From Actinomycetota bacterium (GTDB lineage Bacteria; Actinomycetota; Actinomycetes; Actinomycetales; Microbacteriaceae), in contig JAIUPK010000002.1 in assembly GCA_020160915.1 (NCBI GenBank), forward strand, positions 62,001-126,000: DNA of 64,000 bases. Direction: 5' to 3'. Every line of letters starts with the position of its first letter. Position 1 is the stretch's first letter. This document shows positions 26,381 to 37,248 of this stretch, piece by piece. A model generated the notes under the pieces. That model was given only the letters and a program-made list of their open reading frames with translations. It was not told the DNA's origin and did not search any database. The translations under genes and the position numbers were made by a program.

Positions 26381-27352
26381 CTAGGGCTCCCAGCAGCGCG
26401 CAATCGAAGCTTGTGCCAGATACCTCGGGGAGGGGCGATCTCCAACTGCGTACGGGACTACCGCGAGAGGTTGCCCCTCAAGGCGTGAAACCTCAACCTC
26501 CCCGGCCGAACGGCCAAGACTCCGGTGCATTGAAATCCGACTTTTCGACACCCTCACAGTAAGATCCGGCGCAATGTCGATGAGCAGAGAGTCATAAGCG
26601 CGGTGATGTATTCGACACAAGGCAATCCCATTGCAGGTCTCGTCGGTACTGCCAAGTGCCGCGACCGGGATGATGTGCGCCGCCTCGATTAGGCCCAACT
26701 GAAGACCGCATATCGCGCATGTGTGATCGTAAGCATCAAGGATTCTTCTGCTAAAGTCCCACTCTCGGAAGTACCCCTCAACGACCCGGGCAGTCCGCGT
26801 TCGCGCGCTCGGGACACTAGCGACATTCGTCGGAATCTCGTTCAGCTCTGAAGTCAACGTGATCGGATTCTCCGAATGCATGGTTGTCGCAGCCTTTGCA
26901 TACGCAGCAAATAACTCCGCGCGAAATGCGACGGCGACGTCCCCACTTCCTCGTGTTTCGGCGGCAAGCCCGCGATCAAAACCAGCCTCAAGAGTTTCTC
27001 TGTGGATCTGAAGCGATGGAGACGTCGACGATCGATTCAAGTGGGCCACTGGATCCCAAGCCGCGAAAACTTCGAACTCCTCGCTCCACCCGACAATTAG
27101 CGTGTGCTCACCTGCGAAGGCCGTAGGTACGGCACCAGTGATCTGTATCCGAAACTCGTCTGAGGAGCGCGAAGCTCCACCATGCGTTACGTTCCACGCG
27201 TAGATGTTGAACACATCCACTGCTCCAGAGCTCGAGGCACTGGCAACCCTTAGTGGTTTTACTCCGCTAGAACTCAACACAGCGAAGCTGTCCGGACCAA
27301 AATTGAGGGCCTGGATCAGAAGGCTCTCAAGCTCAAAGCGTCCCAGAGGCAT
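26381..27352 (-). CDS. HNH endonuclease of a restriction-modification system
   Basis: 323 residues. The C-terminal HNH_2-type nuclease has CAIC (Cys212, Cys215), AAHIIPV with the catalytic His226, N241 in CNGIALC and H249-H250 in CRIHHRAYD, so the active site and structural zinc look intact. The N-terminal 190 residues are unlike anything I can name and probably recognise DNA. It lies 38 bp after two DNA-cytosine methyltransferases on the same strand and shares their lower GC, so it is most likely their cognate restriction enzyme. A perfect inverted repeat lies just upstream of its start. Confidence 0.85.
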   Translation of the reverse strand: MPLGRFELESLLIQALNFGPDSFAVLSSSGVKPLRVASASSSGAVDVFNIYAWNVTHGGASRSSDEFRIQITGAVPTAFAGEHTLIVGWSEEFEVFAAWDPVAHLNRSSTSPSLQIHRETLEAGFDRGLAAETRGSGDVAVAFRAELFAAYAKAATTMHSENPITLTSELNEIPTNVASVPSARTRTARVVEGYFREWDFSRRILDAYDHTCAICGLQLGLIEAAHIIPVAALGSTDETCNGIALCRIHHRAYDSLLIDIAPDLTVRVSKSRISMHRSLGRSAGEVEVSRLEGQPLAVVPYAVGDRPSPRYLAQASIARCWEP

Positions 27353-27369
27353 GAGCTATTTGACTGTTA

Positions 27370-27388
27370 CTTGACTTCCTCTGTCAAG
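27370..27388. promoter_or_regulatory. Inverted repeat before the HNH nuclease gene
   Basis: CTTGAC (27370-27375), 7 bases, GTCAAG (27383-27388): a perfect 6+6 palindrome in the 38 bp between the methyltransferase stop and the nuclease start. On the minus strand it contains TTGACA, a consensus -35. It may be the promoter and operator that times nuclease expression. Confidence 0.45.
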
Positions 27389-27390
27389 GG

Positions 27391-28476
27391 TTAGGCAGCT
27401 CGCGAGCGCCCAACGTTCGACTCCGCAAGTAGATGGCGTGCGATTGAGCTCGCGAGCGCACTTGCGAGCACAGGGGGCACAGCATTTCCGACCTGCCGCC
27501 ACTGCTCCTCTAGGCGCCCCGCAAGGAACCAATCATCTGGAAATGTTTGAAGCCTCTTGACCTCTTCAATTCGAAGAATCCGGTTTCTCCAATGAAGGGG
27601 GCCCATGTTGTTCGAGCGACGGGCTTGAATCGTCCAAGACGGGAGGTCCGGGCTCAGCTTTAGTAGGAAGGACCAGTACCTCTTTCGCCACTCGAACTGC
27701 GGTTCGGGGTACCCCCTCTTCGCGGTCAAGAACAGATAGTTGTCGCCGGGAGGAATGAGCTTCAGAAGATCATGGTGCTGACCGCCCGCAAAGTGCCCGT
27801 CATCGCTTGCCAATTCCTCCGTATCCAAGTCATTCAACACAGAACCTGCTGTATTCCAGGGCGGGAGGTCTGAGGTGACTTCGTGCTTTGGATCGGCATT
27901 CGTCGGCTCGGGCCAGTTGAAATCACCTTCACGTACCCCAACCAAGAAGAACCGCTGGCGAATCTGCGGGACCCCAAAATCTGCCGCATTCAATACACGG
28001 AACTCGCACCGATATCCAAGCTCCTTGGCCTCGGAGACGATGTGGGCGACAGTCTCGCTATGCACCTTGAACGCCATACCTGCGACATTCTCGAGGACGA
28101 ACGCTCTCGGGAGGAGCCAGCGGAGAGTGCGGATGTAACCGTTTATGGTGACTTCGCCCACGGGGTCAGCCATCGCTCGCGGCATCTCGGTCCTATAGAA
28201 CCTGCTCTTCGAGAACGGTGGACACGGTGGACCCCCGATCAGGACATCCACGGATCTCAGTTTGGAAGGTTCGACAAGTTCCTCTGCCCTCGACTGAGTA
28301 AAGTCTGCGATGCTCCCCTCGAAGAAGCTGGAGTCGGGAAAGTTTGCGGCGTGGCTTTCAGCTGAGAACGAATCGTTGTCAACGCCAACCAGTATCTCGA
28401 AGCCTGCGTTACGGAACCCTAGGTCGAGACCGCCACAGCCCGAGAAGAGACTGACTGCGGTGAGTGATTCTTTCAC
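27391..28476 (-). CDS. DNA (cytosine-5) methyltransferase, second of the pair
   Basis: 361 residues with all key C5 motifs: I SLFSGCGGLDLGF (9-21), IV GGPPCPPFS with catalytic Cys85, VI LENVAGM, VIII PQIRQRFFLVG, X QVGNAVPP. Target-recognition region about residues 205-310 shares RYWxFLLKLxPDxPSWT with the neighbouring methyltransferase, so the two are paralogues. GTG start overlaps the upstream gene by 4 bp (GTGA). Two C5 methylases with one nuclease suggest an asymmetric site with one enzyme per strand. Confidence 0.95.
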   Translation of the reverse strand: MKESLTAVSLFSGCGGLDLGFRNAGFEILVGVDNDSFSAESHAANFPDSSFFEGSIADFTQSRAEELVEPSKLRSVDVLIGGPPCPPFSKSRFYRTEMPRAMADPVGEVTINGYIRTLRWLLPRAFVLENVAGMAFKVHSETVAHIVSEAKELGYRCEFRVLNAADFGVPQIRQRFFLVGVREGDFNWPEPTNADPKHEVTSDLPPWNTAGSVLNDLDTEELASDDGHFAGGQHHDLLKLIPPGDNYLFLTAKRGYPEPQFEWRKRYWSFLLKLSPDLPSWTIQARRSNNMGPLHWRNRILRIEEVKRLQTFPDDWFLAGRLEEQWRQVGNAVPPVLASALASSIARHLLAESNVGRSRAA

Positions 28477-29573
28477 GCAGCCACTACCGAATCTCTGTGT
28501 GCGCGCAGGACAGACCCAAAGGCCGCCGCCGCCATCGCGCTAGGGACAGCATTTCCAATCTGTCGCACTCTCTCCCGCCTTGGCCCGGCGAATACGTAGT
28601 CCTCCGGGAATGACTGCAAGGCTGCCATCTCGAGAGTACGCAGACGCCTGCCCGTCCAGTGAAACGGTCCGGTCCATGGACCGGGACTTGCTGGCAAAGT
28701 CCATGAGGGGCGATCTGGCGCCAATTTCAATAGGAAGTTCCAGTACCTTGTTTCCGTCTCGAACGTCGGCGATGGATGTCCAGCCCAAGCCGTATGGTGC
28801 TTGTAGTTCCAGCCCGGTGGCACTTCGGCGAGATGGTCAGCCCAGCGGCCAGTCACTGTCTCGCCGTCCTCCGCAAGTTCAGGAACGTCGAGGTGGGATA
28901 TTGCATCACCGGCCGTAACGATTGGGATCTTGCCTCCGTGCGTCTTGTCGGGCGCTAACGGCGACGAGTCCCGAGATCCCAGCAAGAAGACACGCTGCCG
29001 CGCTTGAGCTACGCCGTAGTCCGTTGCGGTCGCCACCACGGTGGTGGTGTGGAAGCCCGCCTCCTCTGCGTCCCGCCTAAGTGCTTCAAAGATGTGCTTG
29101 TTGCGGGGGTGAAGAATGCTGGGCACATTCTCGAAGAGGAACCCCGAAGCATCTGCTTCGATGGTCAGCCGGAGAAACTCATGGACAAGAGTGCGGCGGC
29201 TGTCGGGGCGCGCTTCGGTGAGCGCGGCGGGCTTCTCGGACTCCTCGCCTCTCGCACGAGCGCGCCGATAGGCGGCTTCTTTACCCGGATCCACCCAGTA
29301 TGCGGCTTTACTAAACGGCTGGCACGGTGCCCCTCCAACGACGATCAGGTCATCACTGTTAGCGACATCAGCGCGCGAACGCAGGTCACGCCCGCTGAGC
29401 ATCGTCACGTCACCTTCGAGCACCTGGGATCCATTGGCATTCAATCGAAGCGTCTGGCAAGAAAAGTGATCGTTGTCAACGGACAGACGCAACTCTCCCC
29501 CGGCTTTGACGGCGCCGACGCCGAGGCCACCGGCCCCGGCGAATAGGTCGATTACCGCTGGCGGCTTCGTCAT
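28473..29573 (-). CDS. DNA (cytosine-5) methyltransferase, first of the pair
   Basis: 366 residues. Motif I DLFAGAGGLGVG (9-20), IV GGAPCQPFS with catalytic Cys84, VI FENVPS, VIII AQARQRVFLLG, X RQIGNAVPSAM. An insertion of about 30 charged residues follows motif IV (residues 95-125). First gene of the cassette: GAGGAGAG about 8 bases before ATG 29573 is a good ribosome site, so methylation would be expressed ahead of the nuclease. GC content is far below the flanking genes, which points to transfer. Confidence 0.95.
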   Translation of the reverse strand: MTKPPAVIDLFAGAGGLGVGAVKAGGELRLSVDNDHFSCQTLRLNANGSQVLEGDVTMLSGRDLRSRADVANSDDLIVVGGAPCQPFSKAAYWVDPGKEAAYRRARARGEESEKPAALTEARPDSRRTLVHEFLRLTIEADASGFLFENVPSILHPRNKHIFEALRRDAEEAGFHTTTVVATATDYGVAQARQRVFLLGSRDSSPLAPDKTHGGKIPIVTAGDAISHLDVPELAEDGETVTGRWADHLAEVPPGWNYKHHTAWAGHPSPTFETETRYWNFLLKLAPDRPSWTLPASPGPWTGPFHWTGRRLRTLEMAALQSFPEDYVFAGPRRERVRQIGNAVPSAMAAAAFGSVLRAHRDSVVAA

Positions 29574-29915
29574 CTGAGTGCTCTCCTCGCCCCAAGCTTG
29601 GCTACCGCCAGCTCGAACATACTTTCAGCTCAAACCTACCCGGGGCCGCCGACCTTAGGGGCGAGGCGCGCTGAGTTCAGCAGCAAGGCTACGGTCAACC
29701 ATGAGCCGACCCGTCCGCATCTGAACACTGATCGCCATCGGCGCCCTTCTAAGGGGCCTCGGCGATCGACCTCATCGCGGAGATTCTGGCGCAGCCTTCA
29801 GCTTCAGGGACAAAATGATCGTTGTTGTCGCCGCCGGACTGGCGAATCCTGTCGAACCGCGCCAAGGGTGACCTGCCAATGTCACAACGACAGCCGTCGA
29901 CACCGGCGGACTAGC
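29574..29915. other. Gap at the right edge of the restriction island
   Basis: 342 bp without a convincing gene. It should hold the methyltransferase promoter. A perfect palindrome CCAAGCTTGG lies at 29592-29601, 19 bp before the start codon, a plausible operator. A strong imperfect hairpin spans 29730-29767: GATCGCC and GGCGATC at the base and CCCT/AGGG at the tip. GC rises again towards clpB, so the island boundary is probably inside this gap. No integrase or tRNA remnant is visible. Confidence 0.5.
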
Positions 29916-32069
29916 TCAGCCGTCGAGCCGCCCGACCGTCAGCCCGTCACCGCTGTCCGCGACCCCCACGAGCACGGTGTCGCCGTCGCGTATCTCTCCG
30001 GCCAGCAGCGCGCGAGCGAGCTTGTCGTCGATCTCGCGCTGCATGAGCCGCCGCAGCGGGCGCGCACCGTACACCGGGTCGTAGCCGCGCTCGGCGAGCC
30101 AGGTGCGGGCATCCGGGGTCACCGCCAGCTCGAGGCGACGATCACCCAGGCGACGAGCGAGGCGGTCGATGTACAGCTCGACGATCTGGCTGAGGTCATC
30201 GGTCGACAGCGGCGCGAACACCACGATGTCGTCAAGACGGTTGATGAACTCGGGCTTGAACGACTGGCGCACGAGCTCGTTGACGACGCGCTTGCGCTCC
30301 TCCCAGGGGAGGTTCTGGTCGGTGATGAACTGACTGCCGAGGTTCGACGTGAGAATCAGGATCACGTTGCGGAAGTCGACCGTGCGCCCCTGCCCGTCGG
30401 TGAGGCGACCGTCATCCAGCACCTGGAGCAGGATGTCGAAGACCTCCGGATGCGCCTTCTCGACCTCGTCAAGCAGGATCACCGAGTACGGCCGACGCCG
30501 CACCGCCTCAGTCAGCTGGCCGCCCTGCTCGTAGCCGATGTACCCGGGAGGGGCACCGACGAGCCGGGACACGGAGAACTTCTCGCCGTACTCGCTCATG
30601 TCGATGCGCACGAGGGCCTTCTCGTCGTCGAACAGGTACTCGGCGAGCGCCTTCGCGAGTTCCGTCTTGCCCACACCAGTCGGGCCGAGGAACAGGAACG
30701 AGCCCGTCGGCCGGTCGGGGTCGGAGATGCCAGCGCGCGTGCGGCGCACCGCCTCGGAGACGGCGGCGACGGCATCCTTCTGGCCGATCAGGCGCTTGCC
30801 CAGTTCGGCCTCGAGGTGCAGCAGCTTTTCGGTCTCACCCTGGGTCAAGCGATCGACCGGGATGCCCGTCCACGCCGCCACCACGCTGGCGATGTCCTCC
30901 TCGGTGACCTGGTCGTTGACCATCCGAGGCCCGACCGGCTCGGAGGACTCCGCGGTCACCAGCGCGGCCTCGATCTTGGGGATCGTCTCGTAGTTGAGCT
31001 TGGACGCCTTCTGGTAGTCGCCCTCGCGCATCGCGCGGTCGAGGTCGATGCGTGCGTCGTTCAGCTGGGTCTTCAGGTCGCCGACACCGGTGAGGGATGC
31101 CTTCTCCGCCTTCCAGCGTGCCTCCAGTGCGTCGAGCTCCTTCTGGCGTTCGCCTAGGTCCTCCCGCAGCTTCTCGAGGCGAGCCTTCGACGCGTCGTCC
31201 TTCTCCTTCTTGAGCGCGAGCTCCTCGATGCGCAGCCGGTCGACGGCGCGCTTGAGCTGGTCGATCTCGGTCGGGCTGGAGTCGATCTCCATCTTCAGCC
31301 GTGACGCGGCCTCGTCGATCAGGTCGATGGCCTTGTCGGGCAGCTTGCGTCCGGTGATGTACCGGTTGCTGAGCGTCGCCGCCGCGACCAACGCGGAGTC
31401 GGCGATCGTCACCTTGTGGTGCGCCTCGTAGCGCTCCTTGAGTCCGCGCAGGATCGCGACAGTGTCTTCGACGCTCGGCTCGCCCACGAACACCTGCTGG
31501 AAACGGCGCTCCAGCGCGGCATCCTTCTCGATGTACTGGCGGTACTCGTCGAGCGTGGTCGCACCGATGAGGCGCAGCTCGCCGCGCGCGAGCATGGGCT
31601 TCAGCATGTTCGCTGCCGCGACCGAGCCCTCGCCGCCGCCCGCGCCCATGAGGGTGTGCAGCTCGTCGATGAAGGTGATGATCTGCCCGTCGGAGTCGTT
31701 GATCTCCTTGAGCACGGCCTTGAGTCGCTCCTCGAACTCGCCGCGGTACTTCGCGCCGGCCACGAGTGCGGCAAGGTCGAGCGACACGAGCTGCTTGTCC
31801 TTGAGCGAGTCGGCGACGTCGCCGGCGACAATGCGCTGGGCGAGTCCCTCGACGACGGCGGTCTTGCCGACGCCGGGCTCGCCGATGAGCACGGGGTTGT
31901 TCTTGGTGCGGCGAGTCAGCACCTGGCTCACGCGGCGGATCTCGGCGTCACGCCCGATCACCGGGTCGAGCTTGCCGCTGCGCGCGATGTCGGTGAGATT
32001 CACGCCGTACTGCTGAAGCGCGGTCTTCTGCTCTTCGTCGGTGCCGGGGGCACCCTGCATGTTGGCCAT
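29916..32069 (-). CDS. clpB: ClpB-type disaggregase lacking the N-terminal domain
   Basis: 717 residues from ATG 32069. First AAA+ domain with Walker A GEPGVGKT (63-70) and [17 protein letters not shown]; a coiled-coil middle domain (about 320-440, rich in Lys/Glu/Leu), which marks ClpB rather than ClpA/C; second AAA+ domain with GPTGVGKT and [12 protein letters not shown]. The usual 140-residue Clp_N domain is absent: the protein opens just before the first AAA+ module. It resolves aggregates with DnaK. Start overlaps the preceding methyltransferase stop (TGATG), placing it in the HspR-controlled operon. Confidence 0.95.
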   Translation of the reverse strand: MANMQGAPGTDEEQKTALQQYGVNLTDIARSGKLDPVIGRDAEIRRVSQVLTRRTKNNPVLIGEPGVGKTAVVEGLAQRIVAGDVADSLKDKQLVSLDLAALVAGAKYRGEFEERLKAVLKEINDSDGQIITFIDELHTLMGAGGGEGSVAAANMLKPMLARGELRLIGATTLDEYRQYIEKDAALERRFQQVFVGEPSVEDTVAILRGLKERYEAHHKVTIADSALVAAATLSNRYITGRKLPDKAIDLIDEAASRLKMEIDSSPTEIDQLKRAVDRLRIEELALKKEKDDASKARLEKLREDLGERQKELDALEARWKAEKASLTGVGDLKTQLNDARIDLDRAMREGDYQKASKLNYETIPKIEAALVTAESSEPVGPRMVNDQVTEEDIASVVAAWTGIPVDRLTQGETEKLLHLEAELGKRLIGQKDAVAAVSEAVRRTRAGISDPDRPTGSFLFLGPTGVGKTELAKALAEYLFDDEKALVRIDMSEYGEKFSVSRLVGAPPGYIGYEQGGQLTEAVRRRPYSVILLDEVEKAHPEVFDILLQVLDDGRLTDGQGRTVDFRNVILILTSNLGSQFITDQNLPWEERKRVVNELVRQSFKPEFINRLDDIVVFAPLSTDDLSQIVELYIDRLARRLGDRRLELAVTPDARTWLAERGYDPVYGARPLRRLMQREIDDKLARALLAGEIRDGDTVLVGVADSGDGLTVGRLDG

Positions 32070-33199
32070 CAGTTCTTCCTTGATCGTGTGACGGTGAATT
32101 TGGAGGTGCGGGAGAGTTCGTCGGTCGGCCCGACGACTCTGGTCAGCTCGGCTCGGTAGCCGAGGTGCGAGTTGTAGACGGTGACGAGTTCGCCGCCCTG
32201 CTTCAGCACGCGAGCCGCGGCGGCGAACAGCTTCGAGGCCGCGCCCGTGTGCACGGTCGCCCCGAGGTGGAACGGCGGGTTCAGCACCACCAGGTCGAGA
32301 CTCGCGTCGGGCTGGCCACCCAGGGCATCGTCCCGGGTCACCGTCACGTTCGTGAGTCGGTTGGCTTCGGCCGTCGCCCGAGCGGATGCCACGGCGCCCG
32401 CCGAGACGTCGCTGGCCAGCACAGCCAGCTCGGGCCGTGCTTGCGCAAGAACGGCGGCGACCACGCCGGAGCCGCAGCCGAGGTCTGCTGCGGTTGTGGC
32501 ATCCGGAGCCACGGTGGGTAGCACCGCGAGCAGCGCGCGCGTTCCGATGTCGATGCGGGTGCCGGCAAAGGTCGCGCCGGTGGCGCACACCCATATGCCG
32601 AGATCGGTATGGAACTCCCGCGCGATCATCGGCGGCTCGCTCGGCAGTGGCTGCGATGCGATCAGCACGCGCGACTTCTGACGGGCGTGCGTGACATCCA
32701 CTCGCCCGAGGTGGCGCGCCAACACCTCGTTCATCGCCGTCGTCATGTGCTTGATGCGTCCGCCGGCATATACCCGCACCGCAGGGTCGGCGGCCGACGC
32801 GATCCACGCCGCGAGCTCGTCGAGCTCGGCCAGCGAGCGCGGCAGCTGCATCAGCACGACGCGTGCGCCGCGCACCAGGTCGGCGCCGAGGGGCAGGCTC
32901 ACGTAGTCGACGGCACCGGCGGCGTTCGCGGCGAGTGCCCGCTCGCCCACGATCGAATCCTGGAACACCCGGATGCCCGTCGCGCCGATAGCGGCGGCAC
33001 CGATGGTCAGCGCACCATACGCGTCCCCGATCACGACGACTTCGCCGGGCCCGGACTCGGCGATCGCCGCGGCCGCCTCATCGAGAATGAGTCGGTCGCT
33101 CGCGTCGACCGCGTGCAGGTTCGGCGCCTCGACGTCCGGCCAGCGGCGCAGCCCCGAGAGCACCCGGTCGTCGATCGTGTCGAGCTGCTCCCCGGCCAT
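32069..33199 (-). CDS. Class I SAM methyltransferase, RsmC/RlmG-like
   Basis: 376 residues. Two related halves as in RsmC/RlmG rRNA guanine-N2 methylases: an N-terminal degenerate half, and a C-terminal active half with [16 protein letters not shown] (SAM motif I) and VLNPPFH (catalytic NPPF). Likely substrate is a guanine in rRNA; which one cannot be told. ATG 33199 is preferred (just after the hspR stop); a GTG at 33229 would overlap hspR. It sits between hspR and clpB with a 1-bp overlap to clpB, an unusual guest in a heat-shock operon. Confidence 0.85.
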   Translation of the reverse strand: MAGEQLDTIDDRVLSGLRRWPDVEAPNLHAVDASDRLILDEAAAAIAESGPGEVVVIGDAYGALTIGAAAIGATGIRVFQDSIVGERALAANAAGAVDYVSLPLGADLVRGARVVLMQLPRSLAELDELAAWIASAADPAVRVYAGGRIKHMTTAMNEVLARHLGRVDVTHARQKSRVLIASQPLPSEPPMIAREFHTDLGIWVCATGATFAGTRIDIGTRALLAVLPTVAPDATTAADLGCGSGVVAAVLAQARPELAVLASDVSAGAVASARATAEANRLTNVTVTRDDALGGQPDASLDLVVLNPPFHLGATVHTGAASKLFAAAARVLKQGGELVTVYNSHLGYRAELTRVVGPTDELSRTSKFTVTRSRKN

Positions 33200-33204
33200 G
33201 TCGC

Positions 33205-33633
33205 TCAGCCTCGGCGCAGCGGTCGCCACACGACGACCTGGTTGGACTTCGCCACTCGCGAACCCGCCTTGATCGACACGACCTCGCCCGATCCGCCGGC
33301 CGCGAAGACGCGTCGTCCCGGTCGGGCGAGAAGCTCGTCCGCGAGGGCGTGTTCGAGCTCTCGCACGCGGCCCGACAGCGCTGCCACCTGGTTCTCCAGC
33401 TCGAGGATGCGCTTGATGCCCTCGAGGTTGAGCCCCTGAGCGCTCAGCGACGCGATCTCGCGCAGCTGTGCGACATCCCGCATCGAGTAACGGCGTGACT
33501 GCCCCGCCGTGCGGGTGGGGCTGACGAGTCCGAGGCGGTCGTACTGACGCAGGGTCTGCGGGTGCATGCCCGCAAGCTCGGCGGCAACCGCGATCGCGAA
33601 GACCGGCGAGAACTCATCGAGCGGCGCTGACAT
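33205..33633 (-). CDS. hspR: HspR heat-shock repressor (MerR family)
   Basis: 142 residues. N-terminal winged helix of MerR type: FAIAVAAELAGMHPQTLRQYDRLGL followed by RRYSMRDVAQLREI, with the HspR-typical MHPQTLRQYD. A leucine-rich helix (about 80-100) for dimerisation follows, and a C-terminal FAAGGSGEVV tail thought to contact DnaK in this family. It represses the dnaK operon by binding HAIR sites, with DnaK as co-repressor. Start overlaps dnaJ stop by one base. A HAIR-like site is at 37249-37269. Confidence 0.95.
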   Translation of the reverse strand: MSAPLDEFSPVFAIAVAAELAGMHPQTLRQYDRLGLVSPTRTAGQSRRYSMRDVAQLREIASLSAQGLNLEGIKRILELENQVAALSGRVRELEHALADELLARPGRRVFAAGGSGEVVSIKAGSRVAKSNQVVVWRPLRRG

Positions 33634-34583
33634 CAGTGGTCACTCCTCGCTTTGTCGAGCAACTCGGCCCGCGGGTTCTCCTGCGGCATGGCCGCCTCGA
33701 ACGCGCGAAGGTGAGCGGCAGCGTCATCCGGAACCCTGCCCGGAACCGCCACCTGCACCTCGGCGAGCAGATCGCCGGTGCCCTTGGCTGTCGTGACCCC
33801 TCGGCCCTTGACCCGAAGGATGCGGCCGCCGGGCGTTCCCGCGGCGACCCGCAGTTTCACCGGCTCGCCGCCCAGCGTCGGCACCTCGATGGTCGCGCCG
33901 AGCGCGGCCTCGGCGAAGGTCACCGGAACCTCGACTCGAAGGTTCAGGCCGTCGCGCTCGAACACCGGATGCTTGCGCACCGTGACCGTGAGCACCAGGT
34001 CGCCGGGCGCACCGCCGTCGTGGCTCGGCTCGCCCTTGCCCTTCAGCTTGATCTTCTGGCCGTCGCTGACCCCCGCAGGGATCTTGACGTTGATCGGGGC
34101 GCCGCCGGCGGGCTGGAGCTTGATCGTCTCGCCCTTGATGGCCGTCACGAAGTCCAGGGTCGTCGACGCGGTCACATCCCGACCGGCCGTGGGACCGGTG
34201 CGGAAGCCCTGATTCGAGCCGCCGAACATGCCGCCCAGGAGGTCCTCGAAGCTCGTGCCCTGGTAGGTGCCGCGGTTTCCGAACATGCCACCGAAGACAT
34301 CCTCGAACCCGCCGTTGGCACCGCTGCTGGGCGCGAACCGCGCGCCGGAGCCCATCGCCCGGATCTGGTCGTACTCACGACGCATCTCCGGGTCGGAGAG
34401 CACCGAGTGGGCCTCGCTGATCTCCTTGAACTTGGCTTCGGCCTTCGCATCCCCCGGGTTGGAGTCCGGGTGATACTGGCGCGCGAGCTTGCGGTAGGTC
34501 TTCTTGAGGTCCGCCTCGGAGACATCCTTCGATACTCCGAGCACGGCGTAGAAGTCCTTGTCGAACCAGTCCTGACTGGCCAT
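33633..34583 (-). CDS. dnaJ: DnaJ-type co-chaperone without zinc finger (CbpA-like)
   Basis: 316 residues. J domain 10-75 with HPD at 38-40; Gly/Phe-rich linker (about 85-130, GGMFGNRG and similar); then directly the C-terminal substrate-binding domains from about 137. The four CxxCxGxG zinc repeats of classical DnaJ are missing, so the form is class II, like CbpA. Stimulates DnaK ATPase and delivers clients. Follows grpE by 11 bp and overlaps hspR. Confidence 0.94.
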   Translation of the reverse strand: MASQDWFDKDFYAVLGVSKDVSEADLKKTYRKLARQYHPDSNPGDAKAEAKFKEISEAHSVLSDPEMRREYDQIRAMGSGARFAPSSGANGGFEDVFGGMFGNRGTYQGTSFEDLLGGMFGGSNQGFRTGPTAGRDVTASTTLDFVTAIKGETIKLQPAGGAPINVKIPAGVSDGQKIKLKGKGEPSHDGGAPGDLVLTVTVRKHPVFERDGLNLRVEVPVTFAEAALGATIEVPTLGGEPVKLRVAAGTPGGRILRVKGRGVTTAKGTGDLLAEVQVAVPGRVPDDAAAHLRAFEAAMPQENPRAELLDKARSDH

Positions 34584-34594
34584 GGTGACTCCTC

Positions 34595-35227
34595 TTACTC
34601 GGCCGGAACCGACACGGCCACCTTCGCGGGCCGCACGAGGCGGTCCCCCAAAACATAGCCGGGCTCGATGACGTCCGCGATGGTGTTGACCGTGACATCC
34701 GGGCTGGGCAACTGCACGACTGCTTCGTGGAAGGCGGGGTCGAAGGCTTCGCCCTTCTCACCGATCTGACGCAATCCGTACTTCTCGAAAGCGCCCCGCA
34801 ACTTCTGGGCGATGATCGTGAGCGGAGCGCCCTCGATGAGATCACCGTGCGCCTCGGCCCGGGCCAGATCGTCGAGTGCGGGCAGCAGCGAGCGGATGAC
34901 CTCGGCGATCACTGCTTCGCGGTTGGCCGCCCGGTCACGTTCCACACGGGTGCGGAAGTTCACCAGCTCGGCCTGTGCGCGCAGCATGTCGGAGCGCATC
35001 TCGGCGACGAGGTCCTGTGCTGCCTGGTCGAGCAGCGCCTGGTCGGCGTCGCTCAGCTCCTCGGCAGCGTCGGCACCATCGGCGTCGACCGCCTCGGCGG
35101 CGGGGGTGTCATCCCCCACCGCCGCAGCGTCAGGCTCGCGAACATCGCCGGTCTCGGGATCGATCCTCCGCTTGTCGCGGATGACCGGCTCCTCGTTCTC
35201 GTGTCGTTCGTCGTTGTTGTCAGACAT
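34595..35227 (-). CDS. grpE: GrpE nucleotide exchange factor
   Basis: 210 residues. Acidic, disordered first 60 residues, then a long coiled-coil (about 65-115) with NFRTRVERDRAANREAVIAE, and the beta domain with VVQLPSPDVTVNTIADVIEPGYVLGDRLVRPAKVAVS that pries open the DnaK nucleotide cleft. Begins 3 bp after dnaK, in the same operon. Confidence 0.96.
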   Translation of the reverse strand: MSDNNDERHENEEPVIRDKRRIDPETGDVREPDAAAVGDDTPAAEAVDADGADAAEELSDADQALLDQAAQDLVAEMRSDMLRAQAELVNFRTRVERDRAANREAVIAEVIRSLLPALDDLARAEAHGDLIEGAPLTIIAQKLRGAFEKYGLRQIGEKGEAFDPAFHEAVVQLPSPDVTVNTIADVIEPGYVLGDRLVRPAKVAVSVPAE

Positions 35228-35230
35228 GGC

Positions 35231-37090
<1,860 letters not shown>

Positions 37091-37115
37091 GTGCTCATTG
37101 CTCCTTATGTGGTCC

Positions 37116-37168
37116 CTGAGGCTCTCGAAGGGACCGTTGGTGTGGCGTGGCCGCTTCGAGAGCCTCAG
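37116..37168 (-). promoter_or_regulatory. Long perfect hairpin in the dnaK leader
   Basis: CTGAGGCTCTCGAAG (37116-37130) and CTTCGAGAGCCTCAG (37154-37168) form a perfect 15-bp stem with a 23-base loop. It ends 10 bases upstream of the dnaK Shine-Dalgarno. A shorter alternative pairing GGTCC/GGACC (37111-37115 with 37131-37135) overlaps it. Confidence 0.6.
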
Positions 37169-37223
37169 CGACCGAGTCCATTCCCGACTCAAACCTGAGC
37201 CGCGATGTATCAAGTTTGCAACC

Positions 37224-37232
37224 TGTGGATAA
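37224..37232 (-). promoter_or_regulatory. Perfect DnaA box in the dnaK promoter region
   Basis: TTATCCACA on the minus strand, the 9-mer DnaA consensus, between a TTGACA element (37242-37237) and the dnaK leader. Confidence 0.45.
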
Positions 37233-37248
37233 CTTCTGTCAAGTCGAA

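Noticed and set aside
29598-29915. Plus-strand open frame leading into the clpB antisense strand
   Set aside because: Arg/Ser-rich with no domain, no promoter, and continues as a clpB shadow.
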